NCBI GenBank assembly: GCA_001599975.1
Contig: BCIO01000002.1
Location: 3,049,883-3,113,882, forward strand
Origin: Cystobasidiopsis lactophilus
Lineage: Eukaryota > Basidiomycota > Agaricostilbomycetes > Agaricostilbales > Chionosphaeraceae
DNA: 64,000 nt
Direction: 5' to 3'
Shown: piece after piece, positions 54,476 to 64,000 of the stretch
How the letters are laid out: each line of letters begins with the position of its first letter
Position numbering within the stretch: the stretch's first letter is position 1
Notes under the pieces: generated by a model
Database searches by the model: none
Told to the model about the DNA's origin: nothing
What the model saw: only the letters and a program-made list of their open reading frames with translations
Program-made: the position numbers and the translations under genes

Positions 54476-54883
54476 CTACTCGTGCATGAACAAGTGGCCC
54501 TCTCGAAAGTGATAGTGCTGCTTCACGTCCTTCAGCCACGCGCTCTCGTAGGCTTTGAAGCTCTTGTAAACGTGATGCCACCGTTTTTCCTGAGTCTCGA
54601 GGCAGATACAGACGACGCCAACGGTCCGCGGACCAGTTTGACTAACAACGATGGCCCAGCCTTTGAAAGCCTTTGGACGAGTTTCGGAGTCTGGAGGGAA
54701 GGTCAAAGGCTCCTTTTCGTTGGAAACGTCGTCCCAGAGCAGATCGAGCTTGGTCTCTTCGTGGACCCAACGAACAGAGGACTTGAGGACAAAGCCGACC
54801 TGCAATTTGTCTCAACCCAGCCATATTATGGGCACCCTGAGGGCGATACGTACGCCATGAGGAGTTTCCTGTGGATAAGCCAT
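54476..54883 (-). CDS. Small protein, tandem paralogue A
   Basis: Two exons. MAYPQETPHG (ATG 54883) joins through a 54-nt GTACGT...TTGCAG intron to VGFVLKSSVRWVHEETKLDL. LWDDVSNEKEPLTFPPDSET, FKGWAIVVSQTGPRTVGVV, CICLETQEKRWHHVYKSFK and WLKDVKQHYHFREGHLFMHE follow, with TAG 54476-54478. About 116 residues. The C-terminal part is rich in His, Lys and aromatic residues. The overall pattern of alternating strands (WVHEE, PLTF, WAIVVS, VGVVCICLE) suggests a small beta-rich fold. Same intron position and phase as copy B, so the two arose by tandem duplication. No family recognised. Confidence 0.6.
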
Positions 54884-55293
54884 CGTAGTTGCAGGCTAAA
54901 AGGCCGGTAAGAAGTCGATACTTTAGTAGTACGGCTTCTGGTCTTCTACGAGGGACTCCCCAAAGGGACGGCCCAGCAAATGGTAGGCAATCCGACCAGT
55001 TAACTCAAATGAAGGCAACAAAAGCAACGACATGGAGGCAGAAAGCAGTGGGTAGCCGCGGGCACGACCTCTTTGGTCTCGAGAACATAAGCAGACGTCG
55101 CAGCAAGATCCAAAATCGCGCGGACAACAGGGCAGCAATCGTTCAGGCACTTCTCCAAGCATCAAAGGTCAGCTCGTCGTCCACAGAAGAGAGGAGATTT
55201 TGAGGCCAAAGTGATCGGCGAAGCGATCGACGGCCGAAAGAAATTTTTCGACAGCTTGGATTCTCTCCAGTCCTCCATCTAGAACCCTAGAAC
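54884..55293. promoter_or_regulatory. Divergent region before DBP3
   Basis: 410 bases between the start of paralogue A (-) and DBP3 (+). An RRPE-like AAATTTTTC lies at 55241-55249, 45 bases before the DBP3 ATG, as expected for a ribosome biogenesis gene. No coding sequence is supported. Confidence 0.45.
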
Positions 55294-57149
55294 ATGTCTG
55301 CAGAAGAAGTAGAGAAGACGTCCAAGAAGCGTAAGAGCCAGGATCTGACGCCCGAAGAGCGGGCGGCCAAGAAGGCTCGCAAGGAAGCGAAAAAGCTCAA
55401 GAAGGCGGCCAAAGCTGCCGAGGCAGTCGGTGGCGACGTGGAAGAGTTCTTGAAGGAGAACGCCATCGCCTACGACCCTGTGTCTGCCCTGGCCGAGTTC
55501 CCTCCCCATTTGGCTTTCGCCGACTTGCCCATCGACGAAACGCTCAGGTCTGGCTTGGCTGCCTTCTCGGACCCGACCCCCGTCCAGTCCTCTTCTTGGG
55601 GCGTGCTGTTGAAGCAGAGAGATTGCGTTGGTATTGCTCAAACTGGGTAGGCTCTATTGTCAGGCGAAGGGAGCGAATCTGGAGTTCAACGAAATTTTCA
55701 TGCAGGTCCGGCAAGACCATGGCTTTTGGCATCCCCGCCATCAAATACCTCCAAAGCCTGCCTAAGCCCGGCAAAGAAGTCGACAGCGACGGCAAGAAGA
55801 AGAAGCGAAAGGGCCCAGTGTCCGTCTTGGTGCTCGCACCCACCCGCGAGTTGGCCATGCAGACTTTCGACACGCTGGAGACGCTCGGAAAGCTGCTGTC
55901 ATTCAAGGCCGTCTGTGTATACGGTGGTGTACCCAAGCCGCCTCAAGTGGAAGCTCTGCAAAAGGGCGCCAGGATCGTGGTGGGCACCCCGGGCCGCATC
56001 ATCGACTTGGCCAACGAGGGCAACCTCGACTTGAGCCAAGTTGGCTTCGCGGTGTTGGACGAGGCGGACCGGATGCTGGACAAGGGCTTCGAGAACGACA
56101 TCCGCACCATCTTGGGCCAGACCAAGACGTCGGCAGAGGGCCGGCAGACGGCCATGTTCTCCGCCACCTGGCCATGGTCGGTGCGCAAGCTGGCCAACGA
56201 CTTTATGAACAACCCCATCAAGGTCACCGTCGGCTCTGACGACTTAACCGCTTCCACCTCGATCCACCAGACCGTCGTGGTGCTCGACGACACCCGCCAG
56301 AAGGAGCAGCGCCTGTCGCAGACCCTCAAGGACTACTACAAGAGCCAGGGCGCTACGAAGCAAGACAAGATCTTGGTCTTTGCCCTCTACAAGAAGGAAG
56401 CTAGCCGGCTCGAGGCCTACCTCCGTCGGAATGGCTATTCCGTGTCCTGCTTGCAAGGTTCGTTCACGCTTCCCCACATCCCTCATGAGATCAGCGCTCA
56501 TCATGGATGAACAGGTGACATGAGCCAGCCTGCTCGGACGCAAGCCCTGGCCGACTTCAAGTCCGGCAAGAACACCCTGATGGTCGCCACCGACGTTGCC
56601 GCCCGTGGCTTGGACATCCCCAAGGTGGAACTGGTCCTAAACTGCACCTTTCCTCTGACCATTGAGGTGAGGACCTGCCTTTGCCTTTGACATGGGGCGT
56701 TCATTGAAAAAGGGGCCTAGGACTATATCCACCGCATCGGTCGAACTGGCCGTGCTGGCCGGACTGGCAAATCCATCACCTTCTTCACTTCTGAAGACAA
56801 GGCGCACGCTGGCGAGCTCCAACGCGTCCTGCGCGAGGCCAACATGGAGATCCCCGAGAGCTTGAAGGCCTTTGGTGGCGTGATCAAGAAGAAGAGGTGC
56901 GCGCCGGCTCCCTACTTGCTCGTGTATGAGCTATATTCAGTCCATTTCGCACAGTCATCCCATTTGTGAGTAGTCCTTGCGTTAATCTGACCCGCGCGGA
57001 TTTGTTGACTGACCGCGATCTCAAAAGACGGCGACCATTACGACGAGAGGTACGTGTCTTCAACCATTCTCATTGATAATTACTCGTGCTCATACTGGTA
57101 TCGCGACAGTTTGGCCGGTCAGAAGGCGACGAAGATTATCTTCAATTAG
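55294..57149 (+). CDS. DBP3: DBP3, DEAD-box RNA helicase for rRNA processing
   Basis: ATP-dependent RNA helicase for 60S pre-rRNA processing in the nucleolus. ATG 55294: [18 protein letters not shown] and a Lys/Ala-rich N terminus. The Q-motif region is [17 protein letters not shown]. Motif I, AQTG|SGKT, is split by an intron near 55650-55705. Motifs [21 protein letters not shown] (DEAD) and MFSATWP follow. Domain 2 has [14 protein letters not shown], then after an intron [30 protein letters not shown] and, after another, [13 protein letters not shown]. The family-specific end [12 protein letters not shown] lies in the last exon after several small introns (56900-57110), stopping at TAG 57147-57149. 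Length and ending match Dbp3 rather than Dbp2. Confidence 0.93.
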
Positions 57150-57316
57150 AGAGGGAGTCACAGGCCCTGGCCCAACCGCTCGCTTCCTCTGCTTTGTGCC
57201 CTGGTAGATATAGACGTCCTGTACATCTAGAGTTCGTTCTGCATACCTTAGACCCACCTGCGTCGAGCATCGCGGCCGCCGGCGTCGGCGCAAGCCTTGT
57301 TTGCCAGCGCTCGACC

Positions 57317-59333
57317 ATGTCGTTTCTCTCGGGCATAGGGCATTCCCTGCGCGGCAGCTCGCCCAAGGAGAAGGATGCCTCGCCGGACAAGGCTCCAGAG
57401 GGCAGCGACCCGTGCGTAGCTCCCTGCCAGCTCCTGCCAGCGCCATCCACTGAGCAGCGTCTCCCAGCAATGACACCGAGTTGCTGGACGATGAGTGAGC
57501 CCCCTTCGCCACCCGCTGCCCGCCCGCTCTTGGCTCACGCTGCGCTCTCTCAGGCCGAAGAGCATCTTGCTGGGCCTCATATCGCAGCTCAAGATTGGCA
57601 TGGACTTGTAAGCCGCCATCCGCAGGGGCCGGTCTGGCTTTGGGGGCCGCCCTCGCCACGCTCGAAGGCTGACCCCGGGTGCTCGCTGCCAGACACCGCG
57701 TCACCTTGCCTGTCTTCGTTCTGGAGCCCAGAAGCATGCTCGAGGTGCGTGGCGAGGCCTCGCATCGACGACCGAAGCCCGCTGAACTTGGTATCGCCCC
57801 CTTCTTCCGTTGACTCTGTAGCGCATCACCGACTTCCTCAGCCACGCCGACCTCGTCTTTGGCAAAGGCGCCAACCCGGACGCCGAGGCGCGCTTCATCG
57901 CCGTCATGCAATGCTACGTCCGTTCTTGTCGCTGGCTTCTTGGCATTCAAAGGCCCGGGCAAAGCGCTCAACGTTTTGCTTCATATACAGCTCGCTGGCT
58001 GGCACATCAAGCCCAAAGGTAGCCTTTTATCTTGCTTGCGGTTATAAGACCGGCTTATTGAGCTTGTTTGCCCCTGACGTTAGGCGTCAAGAAGCCCTAC
58101 AACCCCATCCTAGGCGAAATCTTCCGCTGCCGCTACGATTACCCCGACGGCACTGTTGGCTTCTACGTCGCAGAACAGATCTCCCACCACCCTCCCGCCT
58201 CTGCATTTTGTGCGTGAAAACTCGGCCGTTCCGCGGGACAGAGAGCTGAAGGCTGGCGAGGTGGTTAGACTACGTTTCCGTCGACCACAATGTCATCATC
58301 CGCGGCGAGCTGCGCCCCAAGTCCAAGTTTCTCGGCAACTCGGCAGCGACCATCATGGAAGGAGCCAACCGCATCGCTTTCTTGGACCGGCCTGAAGATG
58401 GAGAATACGTGATCTCCATGCCCAACATGTTGCGTCGATTCCCTTGCTTGAGCTCATTGTATCGAGCTGAAAGGGGAGCCTTGCGTAACAGGTACGCTAG
58501 AGGGATTCTGTTTGGCAAGGTGCGTTGGTAGACGCCTACAGAACCAGGACTTGATTCTGATCCCGGTCGCAGATGGTGCTCGAGCTGGGCGACGAGTGTA
58601 ACATCAACAACGACCAGACGCACTACTCTTGCAAGGTCGAGTTCAAGACCAAGGGCTTCTTCAGCGGCGACTACAACGTCATCCAGGGCAAGCTCAAGTC
58701 GGGCGCGGACCCGATCGGCGAGGTCAGTGGCAAGTGGTCAGACGCGATGGACATCAAGCGAAAGGTGCGTTCTTGGTTACCTTGTTTGCTCTCAAGAGCT
58801 AGAAATCTTGACCGTCGGCGTTCAGTCGGGAGCGAAGGAGGTTCTGTTTGACTCGCACAACGCCAAAGTGACGCCCAAATCTGTCAGCCCGGAATCCGAC
58901 CAGCTGGAGAACGAGTCAAGGAGGTGCGCGTGATCCCTTTCCTTTAGACTTCGTGGTCTGAGAAGCTCTTTTGGCACAGATTGTGGAGCAAGGTGACGGC
59001 TGCCATTGCCGCCAAGGATCTGGATGGCGCCACGGACGCCAAGTCGTTCATCGAGGATGCACAACGGGAGCTGGCTACCAAGCGGGAGGCCAGCGGCGAG
59101 GTTTTCGTGCCAAAGTACTTCAAGCAACAGGGCGATCAATGGGTGCCGAACTTCACGTGCGTGGTGCTTCAAACTCTCTCTGTTGCCATTGGCTGACACC
59201 GTACATCAGCCTTCCAAGCGATGCCAGCCAAGCCAACGAAGCAATTGCTCAGTGGATCTGGGGCGATTCGCCACGGCCCCCAAAGCTCGCTGGCTCGAAT
59301 CCGATTGCTTCTCAAGCCTCGGTGGAGCAGTGA
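57317..59333 (+). CDS. Oxysterol-binding-related protein, Osh6/Osh7-like lipid transfer protein
   Basis: Short ORP without PH or ankyrin domains. Osh6/7 carry phosphatidylserine from ER to plasma membrane in exchange for PI4P. ATG 57317: [20 protein letters not shown]. Small exons follow: [34 protein letters not shown] and [18 protein letters not shown]. The core reads GWHIKPKG, then [20 protein letters not shown]. The ORP signature is [12 protein letters not shown]. Later pieces are [36 protein letters not shown] and [19 protein letters not shown], ending [20 protein letters not shown] at TGA 59331-59333. About ten introns. Similarity to Osh6/7 rather than Osh4 rests on the RGILFGKM and FSGDYN blocks. 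Confidence 0.9.
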
Positions 59334-59930
59334 CCTTGTGCTCTTTGTGCTTCTTTCATCACATCTTCAGCATTTCTACCCGTCGCCTCAAGGGGTCGCG
59401 AGCCTGGACGTGCTCGCCTCTTTTCCCTTTAAATTCGCCCATCACCACCCCCATTTTTTCTCACACTCGCCGCTCCCTTTGTCTCCTCATCAGTGCCTGC
59501 GTCTCTCTGGACTGCCGATGTTGCTTCTTTTCTCTCTCTAGAGTGTATAATGCAAGAATACAAGACGGCGCTCAGCGCGCGCGAAACCCCTTCCCTTGCT
59601 GGTGTGCCTCAAATGATCCGAGTGGTGATTGCCACACAGCACGCCGACTGTGCGACGATTCTTGAGCTACAAGTACATGTACAGCTGTTGAAGCGCGAGA
59701 GGCGCGGTCCCTGTAAATCAAACTTTGGGTTTCAGTCAGCATCAACACGGCAAAAGTTCAAAAATCAAAGCAAGAGGGAGGGGCTCCTCGGACAATGCAT
59801 GTCATAGAAACGTCAACACCGACGTTCAAGCTTTTTTGAACATCTCGAGAGTAGCGATTCTTTTTTCTCATCATTGGAGCAAGGTGGTGGCGGAGGGTAG
59901 AAGGGAGACTTGGACAAAGATGCTCACTTT
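59334..59930. other. Convergent 3' flanks
   Basis: 597 bases between facing stops of the ORP gene and mitochondrial PheRS. Pyrimidine-rich around 59400-59550. Open frames are random-looking. Confidence 0.4.
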
Positions 59931-61506
59931 CTAGCGAATCTCGAGCCGCATGGCGGACACGACGGCTTCGGCCACCTGGTCTTGCAAAACGTTGACTTCG
60001 TCGTTCGAGAGATTCCTGTGAACACACCGATCAAAGACCGAAAATCGGGCGTTGAGGCAGGCCAGCTCACCTGTCCATCGACTGGTAGTTGATGCGGTAG
60101 CAGAGGCTTCGCTTGCCAGTTTTCGGGTGCTCGAAATCGTCGATCTGGATCGCCACGTCAAGCCAAGTACAACATTGAGGCAGAGTGAACAACTTACGCA
60201 TTGGACATCGGCCACTAAGTCACCCGCCACGTTCCGCACAATGTCACAGAAATCGTTTTCGTGGAAGCCAGGCGGCGTCCAGAAGGACAGATCTTTGTAG
60301 CAAGGTGGGTAGCGGGAATAAGGTGCAAAGGTGGAGATGGTGCTCTCTGAGAATTGGGAAAGGAAGCGTGCGTCTTCAGACCAAAACAGTCGGATGTCGG
60401 GGATAGAGAAGAGAACCATGGCGATGCGTTCCAGTCCGAGGCCGAAAGCCCAGCCCATCTTGTGCGCCACGTTCGACTGGTCCAATGTTGCTTGCTTGAC
60501 CACGCCACAGCCCAGAATCTCTAGCCATTTGCCTTCAAACAAAACTTCGACTTCATAGCTGGGCGAAGTGAACGGGAAGAAGGCTTCGATCCACCGGACC
60601 TGCAGCGGTTCTGACCCAGCGCCTCTTGCCCGCTGAGCAGCGCCAAACAAGCCAAGCACAAGGTGGTTGAGATGCAATTTCAAGCTGGTGTTGACGATGT
60701 CAGCGAGCTGCTGGTCGTGGCAGTCTTGCCAAGGGTTGGAAGCAATGCCCGGCACGGTGTGGTCGTCAATGATGATGCGGCCTTCCTTCGAAGCTTCTGC
60801 GAGACTCGCTTGCAGGACCTTGTTCTCGGCTCCCATCTTTGCGGCGATGTCGGAAGTCGGCAGGACGTAGGCACCTTCCATTTGGTGGAAGACAGGGTAG
60901 TGACTCCGGTCGATCTCGTCCCTCCGGTACACGTCGGCCGTCAGCAGCCACTGGTTGTGGCCTTTCCCGAACGTTTCCACTTCATGCGCAGAGGTGTGTG
61001 TCCGCAGCATGTGCGTCTGGTTGAGGTAGTACGAGTCGGACGGCGCCCGGCCAGGGTGATCCGCCGCGAAGCCTAGCTCGTCAAAGTTCTTGTACACAGA
61101 GACAGCGGGTGAAGCAGGGGCAATGGCAGTGAAAGAAGGAGGGAAGTGGGACTGGATGAGCTTGCGGAGGATGCCGATGGGGTGGGCCGGCTTTTCGTGC
61201 AGCTTGAACGGGACTTTGGCCAGGATGGAGGGCGGCACATTGGTCTTGGCGTCTGACGGGAAGCTCTGGCCGTCGACCAAGAGGGCTGCGTCGGCATCCA
61301 ACACGTTTGAGCGGACGGCGCAGAACAATTTTAAAATTTGCAAGGGCGCCGACCTGCTGCTTTCGACGCAAACTTCCGCCGAAGGACTTTTGGATTGATG
61401 GCCTGGCAGCAGCACCAGGCTGTCGTTCGCTGCATTTTGGCTCAGGCGGCTCCAAGGCAACGAAATTCGTGCGGCCAACTTCAAGCCTCCATTTTCGCAT
61501 TGACAC
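59931..61506 (-). CDS. MSF1: Mitochondrial phenylalanyl-tRNA synthetase
   Basis: Monomeric class II enzyme charging mitochondrial tRNA-Phe. The body reads VPPSILAKVPFKLHEKPAHP, PIGILRKLIQSHFPPSF, then motif 2 region LLTADVYRRDEIDRSHYPVF then HQMEGAYVLP. FFPFTSPSYEVEVLFEGKWL and the motif 3 GWAFGLGLERIAMVLFSIPD follow. The C-terminal anticodon-binding domain is partly in a separate exon (FEHPKTGKRSLCYRINYQ), followed by NLSNDEVNVLQDQVAEAVVS and TAG 59931-59933. Two introns near the 3' end are clear. The N terminus is not: two frames overlap between 61506 and 61300, and a small intron probably joins the presequence to VLDADAALLVDGQSF. I give the ATG at 61506 as the outer limit. Confidence 0.92.
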
Positions 61507-61587
61507 TCATGGTCGAAACAATTCTCATTTCCAGGCCTTCCGAATGATACAGAACAACGATACGGAACGTGATGAATACAGACAAGC

Positions 61588-63389
61588 TTAAGTGGACCCT
61601 TCGCTCAAGGGTCGTTTGCGCGCGCCGCCTCGTTTGCCTGTGAGAAGCATCCAATCGGCATCAAGAAGTTTGATGTGAAGCAAGACAAGACTCACAAAGC
61701 TCTTGAGGATGGCATACATGCCTTTCCGCCTTCGCTCGACGCCCAGCACGCCGTCGGTGATTTCCCTCAGCCGCGCCTGATACTCGAGCAAGTCGGCCAG
61801 CAGCCTTTGGAGCTCCGTCAGCGCCGCCTTGATCATGTACTTCTGGTCGGCGGGCGAGAGGGCGTAGGTGGGGCCGTAGTTGCCTTGGTTTTGGGCATGG
61901 GCCGGGGTGGAGAAGATCATGGTCTTGTCTGACGCGAACAGCGAGGTGATGGAGTTCTTCTCGTCCAAGATGGCCTTGATATAGCGGTTGTCGGCCAGAT
62001 TGAGGCGCGCGGCGAGCACGTCGTCGGTGATAGCGACCTTGGGCAAGTCGCCGTCGTCGCCTTCTGGCGGAGCGGTGCCGCTGGTCGAGGCTTCGGCCAT
62101 GGGCTCGGGCGTGGTGGAGTGAGAGGCCGGCTCGCGGCTTTCGTCGCCATGGCCCTTAGGGTGGAGCAGGTTGAGGCCGCCGGAGTAGTCTGCGGGCGGC
62201 TCATTGACCGGAGGGTCAGTCTTGAGGGCTGCCTCCGACACCGAGCTGCTGTCCTCCGCTTCCAGCACCGAGTTGGTCTTGGAAGCATCCTCCATCGAGA
62301 TGTCGCCGGTATCAGTGGCCTCCTTGGGCTGCTCCTCTTCTTCGACGGGGGCGGTGGCGACCTCTTCCTTCTCGACCTCCACCACCTGCTCGACCTCTGG
62401 CTCTTGAGGCGCTGCAGCTTCCGGCTCTTCGGGCACAGCAGCAGGAGCATCCATCGAGACATCCTCCTCGCGCTCTGGCTCAGGCTCGGGCTGAGGGGAC
62501 GGGCCTTCCCATTGGTAGAGGGCCCGGGGCAGCTTGCGCTCTTTGGGGACCAAGGACTCGACTTCGGTCCAGGTGTTCTCGTCGCCCCGGAGGACGGCGC
62601 AGACGCGCTGGAGCACCTTGACGAAGGGCGCGTCGGACTCGATGAGGCTGATGGCGCTCAAAGCGAGCTGGGGTAAGAGGGACTCCTTGGCGGCGAACGT
62701 CTGGTTGTAGGACGGGCTGGTGAGGATGTCGATGGGGTTGCGAGGAGGTGGGAGGAGGGCAGCTTCGGCAGGCCGGTCCTCGATGGGCCGCGAGATGGTC
62801 TCGGTGGAGGCCATGGCGATTTGAGGGGTGATGTTGAGCCGCCGGCGCTTGCGGGCAATGGTGATCTCCTCATTAGTGGGCATGACGTTCGACCAGCCGG
62901 CCAAGCGACCGCGGTGGGCGGTGCGAGCACCCAGCTCGAGCTTGTGGCCGCGGTTGGTGCTGAGCGTGCAAGTGGCCGGGTCATCGTCCTCGTCGGCCGA
63001 ATCGATAACAGAGTAGTACGCTCGCTTGTTCTGCGAGGGCAGGGAGCTGTGCAGCACAGCCCAATTGATGAGACCAAAAGCACGCTCAAAGAGGAGGGAA
63101 CAAGGACGCACGCTAGGGCTGGGTCGGATTGCCTAACGGGCACCTCTGGCCGAACGGGCTCGAAGAGGTTTCGGATGGCCGCAGCTCGCGGGGTTGGCGC
63201 AACCGGCTGCTGAGCCTGTTGGTGCTGGTGTGGCTTCTGGGTCATGCGGCGGGCGCTGTGCTCGGCTGCGGGCAAAGGATGAGACTCAGACGCCAATGCG
63301 GCGAGAGGGAGAATTCGCTCGCCTTCGTACAGGTAAGACGGGTCCATCCTGCTGCTTGATCGAGGCCCAAGTGCGTCTATTTGAGCCAT
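61588..63389 (-). CDS. RXT2-like protein (Rpd3L histone deacetylase complex candidate)
   Basis: Start ATG 63389 (MAQIDALGPRSSSRMDPSYL) or in-frame ATG 63347. A GTGCGT...TGCACAG intron gives ASLPSQNKRAYYSVIDSADE, then the conserved segment CTLSTNRGHKLELGARTAHR and GRLAGWSNV. The T-N-R-G-x-K-L block is what suggests the RXT2 N-terminal domain. A helical part (LLPQLALSAISLIESDAPFV) is followed by ~150 acidic/Pro residues. A C-terminal helical block closes it (AARLNLADNRYIKAILDEKN, then LTELQRLLADLLEYQARLR). The C terminus depends on a 58-nt GTGAGT...CTCACAG intron: spliced, it ends ANEAARANDP with stop 61605-61607; unspliced, it ends GARKRPLSEGST with stop 61588-61590. Family assignment is tentative. 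Confidence 0.6.
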
Positions 63390-63846
63390 AACAGCAGTCA
63401 GTAACCATGCTTGATCAAGTATGAAGGCAAGAGCATAGAGGGGGGTTCATAAGTTGTTAGGCGTCCGCATCTCGAGCTGCTGTCCTTTGGATAGCGCACC
63501 CTCAGGACAATAACGCAGTATAATTTGATGACTAATCTTGTAGTAGGGCGTGCAGAGAGAGGGTTAAGAAGCGCTAGGGGGCACTCACGAGCAAACGGCG
63601 AGCAATGGAGCGGGTCCAAGAGCTCAGCGGGCCGTTTCCTCCGCTGGTGCGAGGCCAACGTCGAATGTGGTAGCGGGCAGCAAATGCACATTCATGGATT
63701 GCTATTCTACGAATTACAGGTCTAAGGCACGCCTCAGTCTTCGGCAGGGCTCGGGCCAGAGTACTGCCAGTCGCCCCGGCCAGCAAGGGCGTGTGGCAAG
63801 TCATTGCAGACGATGCGGCTGCCAAGAGCACCTTTTAGAACGCCAT
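63390..63846. other. Gap between RXT2-like gene and the edge gene
   Basis: 457 bases on the 5' side of the RXT2-like gene, holding its promoter and the 3' flank of the edge gene. No coding sequence is supported. Confidence 0.4.
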
Positions 63847-64000
63847 CTATGTGCTCTCCTTCTCTTTGAGCGCCTCTAGGATCTGTCAGGACCATGCGCT
63901 AGCATTGAGCGTCGACGAAATCAATGAGAGGAGGAGCATTAACTGACTTTGGTACAGCAAATATCGACCATCTGCGCCATACTGTTGCCTGCGTGTTCTA
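63847..64000 (-). CDS. 3' end of a gene running off the right edge (partial)
   Basis: On the minus strand, a coding-like exon containing MAQMVDICCTK ends at a GTCAGT donor near 63953. An intron with a CTGACAG acceptor joins it in phase 0 to ILEALKEKEST and TAG 63847-63849. Only about 25 codons are visible, so the family cannot be named. The splice signals are of the kind used elsewhere in the window. Confidence 0.45.

Noticed and set aside
1-64000. Mobile elements, virus-like elements, tandem repeats, tRNA or rRNA genes
   Set aside because: I looked for reverse transcriptase, integrase, transposase and capsid-like frames, long terminal repeats and tRNA B-boxes and saw none that hold up. Simple-sequence tracts occur only within acidic, RGG, RS and Ser/Thr-rich coding regions.

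Overview
The window is a gene-dense piece of a nuclear fungal genome. I place it in Basidiomycota, probably a compact intron-rich lineage such as Pucciniomycotina or intron-rich Ustilaginomycotina. The reasons are short introns of about 50-75 nt in almost every gene, a strong preference for GTGCGT/GTGAGT donors with CTRAC-like branch points, roughly 55% GC, about 30 genes in 64 kb, and basidiomycete-type protein architectures. The exact genus cannot be told from the sequence. I saw no rRNA, tRNA, CRISPR array, transposon or virus-like element.

Layout, left to right. 1-203 is the end of a small hydrophilic protein (+). 206-2129 is an unrecognised gene (-). 2548-5328 is PSO2/SNM1 crosslink-repair nuclease (-). 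5524-6165 is a Cys/His-rich protein (+). 6371-7529 is an F-box protein (-). 7676-10454 is a FUSC/ArAE-type membrane protein (-). 10772-11650 is a small basic protein (+). 12087-14791 is SDA1, 60S biogenesis (+). 14837-19524 is a long coiled-coil protein (-). 19786-20428 is a small Cys-containing gene (-). 20615-21486 is SYS1, Golgi (-). 21632-22493 is TAF9 (+). 22798-25050 is NSR1/nucleolin (-). 25857-26108 is a small acidic protein (+). 26431-28781 is an MBP1-type APSES factor (-).

The second half continues. 29849-30324 is complex I NDUFB7/B18 (+). 30387-31484 is mitoribosomal uL24m (-). 31865-32378 is EMI1/DUF3128 (+). 32784-34369 is a class V aminotransferase (+). 34848-36805 is a GH18 chitinase (+). 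37064-38569 is an RS-rich protein (-). 38691-39755 is RPB5 (+). 39833-40685 is MGE1/GrpE (-). 41407-43294 is a three-repeat Myb (-). 44943-47835 is a GH37 trehalase (+). 48051-50632 is a WW-MyTH4-RhoGAP protein (+). 50895-53154 is a DUF2415-like WD40 protein (-). 53673-53995 and 54476-54883 are two small paralogues (-). 55294-57149 is DBP3 (+). 57317-59333 is an Osh6/7-like lipid transfer protein (+). 59931-61506 is mitochondrial PheRS (-). 61588-63389 is an RXT2-like protein (-). 63847-64000 is the end of a further gene (-).

There is no gene cluster with one joint function. This is a housekeeping neighbourhood rich in ribosome biogenesis (SDA1, NSR1, DBP3), transcription (TAF9, RPB5, MBP1, RXT2-like) and mitochondrial genes (NDUFB7, uL24m, MGE1, PheRS). 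The most notable items are a tandem pair of small, unrecognised paralogous genes, two GC-AG introns, a probable 15-nt microexon in the trehalase, and several introns whose retention would keep the reading frame open. I did not find a clear candidate for an undescribed multi-gene system. All exon boundaries were read by eye, so gene ends are firmer than internal joins.
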